Origin: Vagococcus penaei
GTDB taxonomy: Bacteria; Bacillota; Bacilli; Lactobacillales; Vagococcaceae
Length of the DNA: 64,000 nt
Assembly: GCF_001998885.1 (NCBI RefSeq)
Contig: NZ_CP019609.1
Location: forward strand, 918,001-982,000
Direction of reading: 5' to 3'
This document shows, piece after piece, positions 62,121-64,000 of the stretch. The notes under the pieces are model-generated. The model saw only the letters and a program-made list of their open reading frames with translations, was not told the origin of the DNA and did not search any database. Positions within the stretch are counted from its first letter, which is position 1. Each line of letters opens with the position of its first letter. A program made the translations under genes and the position numbers.

Positions 62121-63872
62121 TTAACCTACACTTACTTTAGACTGTAATTGATACATTTCAGCATAATAACGATCTAACTGAATTAAGTCATGGTGCTTAC
62201 CTTGTTCAACAATTTCACCATTTTCTAAAACTATAATTTGATCAGCATTTTGAATCGTTGATAGACGGTGAGCCACAATAAAGGTTGTTCTTCCTTCTTT
62301 TACAACCTCCATTGCATGCTGAATAATCTCCTCAGTTTGAGTATCAATATGCGATGTTGCCTCATCTAAGATTAAGATATTTGGGTCACTTGCGAGTGTT
62401 CTTGCAAATGCAATCAATTGACGTTCACCAGAAGACAACGATTGTCCTTTTTCGACAACTGGTTCATGGATACCTAATGGTAATTTTTCAAGAAGCGACT
62501 GCCCACCGACTTTGATTAATGCTTCGGTCACCATTTCATCTGTAATGCTAGGATCATTCATACTGATATTACTTGCAATAGTCCCACTAAATAAATAGGG
62601 TTCTTGCAATACAATCCCCATTTTATCGCGAATACTTTCCCGATTGCGCTCTGATAGTTCTTGCCCGTCAATCAGCACCTGACCTTGTTGTGGATCGTAA
62701 AAACGAAAGAGTAAGTTAATAATTGAACTCTTTCCTGAACCAGTGTGGCCGACAAGACCAATTGTTTCACCTTTTCTAGCTGTAAAATGAATGTCTTTTA
62801 GCACAGGCTTTTCAGGATCATAACCAAATGAAACATGATTAAAGGCAACTGTTCCTTCAATAAATTCAAGAGGGTTGTCACTATCTTTTTCGGATGGTTC
62901 ATCTAGCAATTCAAAAACCCTTCTCGCACCTGACATCGCCTGTTGTAAGTTCGTCATACCGCGGACAAGATTTAAAATCGGATCAAATAAACTTGAGATA
63001 TAGTTAATAATGACGTAGATGGTACCAATCGAATAACCTAATACGCCATCGACAAATTGCGTACCAAGATACGTCAGCACTGCAAACATTACTAAGTTTT
63101 TAATAAGTGTCGAAAAATCCCATGATAATATCGCATCTAGACGAATACCTTTCAAACGCATGTTTAACCAGTCTTGATTCGTCTTTTCAAATTCATCTAG
63201 CATCGCATCTTGTTGTTGGTAAAGTTGAACAATCGAGACGCCTTGTACAATTTCAGCCGTTTGGCTATTTAACTCACTCACAGTTTCACGCCATTTTTTG
63301 TTAATTGGTGTGGCTTTACGGACATATAAAATTTGCCAAACGACAAAAAATGGTAAAAGTACTAATAGTGAAAAACCAATGGTCGGACTAACAATCATTA
63401 GTGCCACATAGACAGCCATAACAGTTAATACATTGATAATCACCATATTACTAAAATTCATATAAAAATTAGTGCGGACTAACTCGACATCATTAACGAT
63501 TCGAGCCGAAATTTTCCCCGCAGGTTTGTCATCGAAATAAGAAATCGGTAATGTCTGCATATGTTCATAGGCTTCATCACGTATACGTTTGCTGACACCA
63601 TTGGATGCATAGGCTAATAAGACATAACTGATATACCCACACCCTGTACTAATCAATGTCATTAGCATAAAGAAACCAAATTTTTGTATCAACACGCTAA
63701 AAGCGATTGTTGATTGTGTATTTAATTGAACCGTAATGTAATCAATTAATTGTCTACCGATTAATGGAGCGTAAATTGCCGCTCCAGCTGAGACCATTGA
63801 TAAAAGAATCCCACCAATATAAAATGTGGGTTCATAACGAAAATAAGAAATTAAACGCTTAAATACTTTCAT
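62121..63872 (-). CDS. Heterodimeric ABC exporter, permease-ATPase subunit
   Basis: A 583 aa half-transporter with six membrane helices (residues about 15-310) and an ATPase domain (about 335-575). Walker A GLVGHTGSGKSS, signature LSSGERQLIAFART, Walker B ILILDEATS and a consensus catalytic Glu are visible. It has the layout of BmrD/YheH/EfrB-type subunits, which pair with a second half-transporter for multidrug or lipid export. The partner's 3' end overlaps by 14 bases at the window edge. Confidence 0.92.
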   Translation of the reverse strand: MKVFKRLISYFRYEPTFYIGGILLSMVSAGAAIYAPLIGRQLIDYITVQLNTQSTIAFSVLIQKFGFFMLMTLISTGCGYISYVLLAYASNGVSKRIRDEAYEHMQTLPISYFDDKPAGKISARIVNDVELVRTNFYMNFSNMVIINVLTVMAVYVALMIVSPTIGFSLLVLLPFFVVWQILYVRKATPINKKWRETVSELNSQTAEIVQGVSIVQLYQQQDAMLDEFEKTNQDWLNMRLKGIRLDAILSWDFSTLIKNLVMFAVLTYLGTQFVDGVLGYSIGTIYVIINYISSLFDPILNLVRGMTNLQQAMSGARRVFELLDEPSEKDSDNPLEFIEGTVAFNHVSFGYDPEKPVLKDIHFTARKGETIGLVGHTGSGKSSIINLLFRFYDPQQGQVLIDGQELSERNRESIRDKMGIVLQEPYLFSGTIASNISMNDPSITDEMVTEALIKVGGQSLLEKLPLGIHEPVVEKGQSLSSGERQLIAFARTLASDPNILILDEATSHIDTQTEEIIQHAMEVVKEGRTTFIVAHRLSTIQNADQIIVLENGEIVEQGKHHDLIQLDRYYAEMYQLQSKVSVG

Positions 63873-64000
63873 CTTCGCTCACCTCCATTTGTTGTGTCAT
63901 GTATTGCTCATAATACCAGCCTTTCGCTGCCATTAAATCATCCGGTGTTCCTGATTCGGTAATTTGACCGTTATCCAATACAACGACATGGTCAGCTTGT
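63859..64000 (-). CDS. ABC exporter partner subunit, C-terminal end (partial)
   Basis: Only the last 46 codons are in the window, the rest lies beyond base 64000. They encode the end of an ATPase domain (ADHVVVLDNGQITESGTPDD is typical of the D-loop to H-loop end) and a short tail. It overlaps the start of the partner half-transporter by 14 bases, as in BmrCD-like heterodimers. Confidence 0.85.
   Translation of the reverse strand, partial: QADHVVVLDNGQITESGTPDDLMAAKGWYYEQYMTQQMEVSEDESI

Overview
The window looks like the chromosome of a low-GC Gram-positive bacterium of the order Lactobacillales. Enterococcaceae (Vagococcus or a close relative) fits best. This rests on protein flavour (rpoB/rpoC, guaA, the cell-envelope and PTS genes), A/G-rich Shine-Dalgarno sites and AT-rich intergenic DNA. 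The genus is an inference. No rRNA, tRNA, CRISPR array, insertion sequence or intact prophage is visible.

Layout. 1-10 kb: metG, a UPF0637 protein, an ankyrin-TPR protein, a four-gene iron-siderophore ABC operon behind a Fur box, a YueI-like gene, a low-molecular-weight phosphatase, veg and a SigH/ComX-type sigma factor. 10-21 kb: the Bacillus-type block dut-radA-yacL-gltX-[Cys T-box]-cysE-cysS-mrnC-rlmB-rae1-sigH on the minus strand, then a kup potassium transporter broken by one frameshift. 21-32 kb: proBA, a YfhO membrane protein, a HAD phosphatase and a beta-glucoside module (licT-bglP-bglA) with a cre site, a promoter, two RAT/terminator elements, then dps. 32-44 kb: a prepilin peptidase, an RpiR regulator with a degenerate M24 peptidase, and rpoB-rpoC with a terminator-like element in its leader. 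44-48 kb: thioesterase-coaA-guaA. 48-51 kb: a very AT-rich accessory patch next to the guaA 3' end with a methyltransferase, an XRE regulator and two unknown genes that appear frameshifted. 51-64 kb: pckA, LytTR-DUF3021, a candidate small RNA with an anti-Shine-Dalgarno loop, DUF2785 and DUF4767 proteins, an ECF S component with a WYL regulator, a tandem pair of cytosine-deaminase-like amidohydrolases with altered catalytic residues, a short 6-phosphogluconate dehydrogenase and a heterodimeric ABC exporter cut by the window edge.

How genes work together. The Fur-box operon imports ferric siderophore. The Cys T-box should let uncharged tRNA-Cys raise expression of cysE-cysS. LicT should antiterminate its own transcript and that of bglP-bglA when aryl-beta-glucosides are present, under CcpA repression through a cre site that overlaps the promoter. 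SigH and the prepilin peptidase are parts of a competence system whose other parts lie outside the window.

Most notable for follow-up: (1) an unannotated plus-strand small RNA at about 53937-54037, with its own promoter, a hairpin presenting CCTCCAA and an orphan terminator; (2) three open reading frames (kup and two island genes) each interrupted by the apparent loss of one base in or beside a homopolymer, all of the same polarity, which means either systematic sequence error or real decay; (3) the paired amidohydrolases in which the usual HxxE general base is D in one copy and N in the other; (4) genes whose best-placed start codon is ATT.
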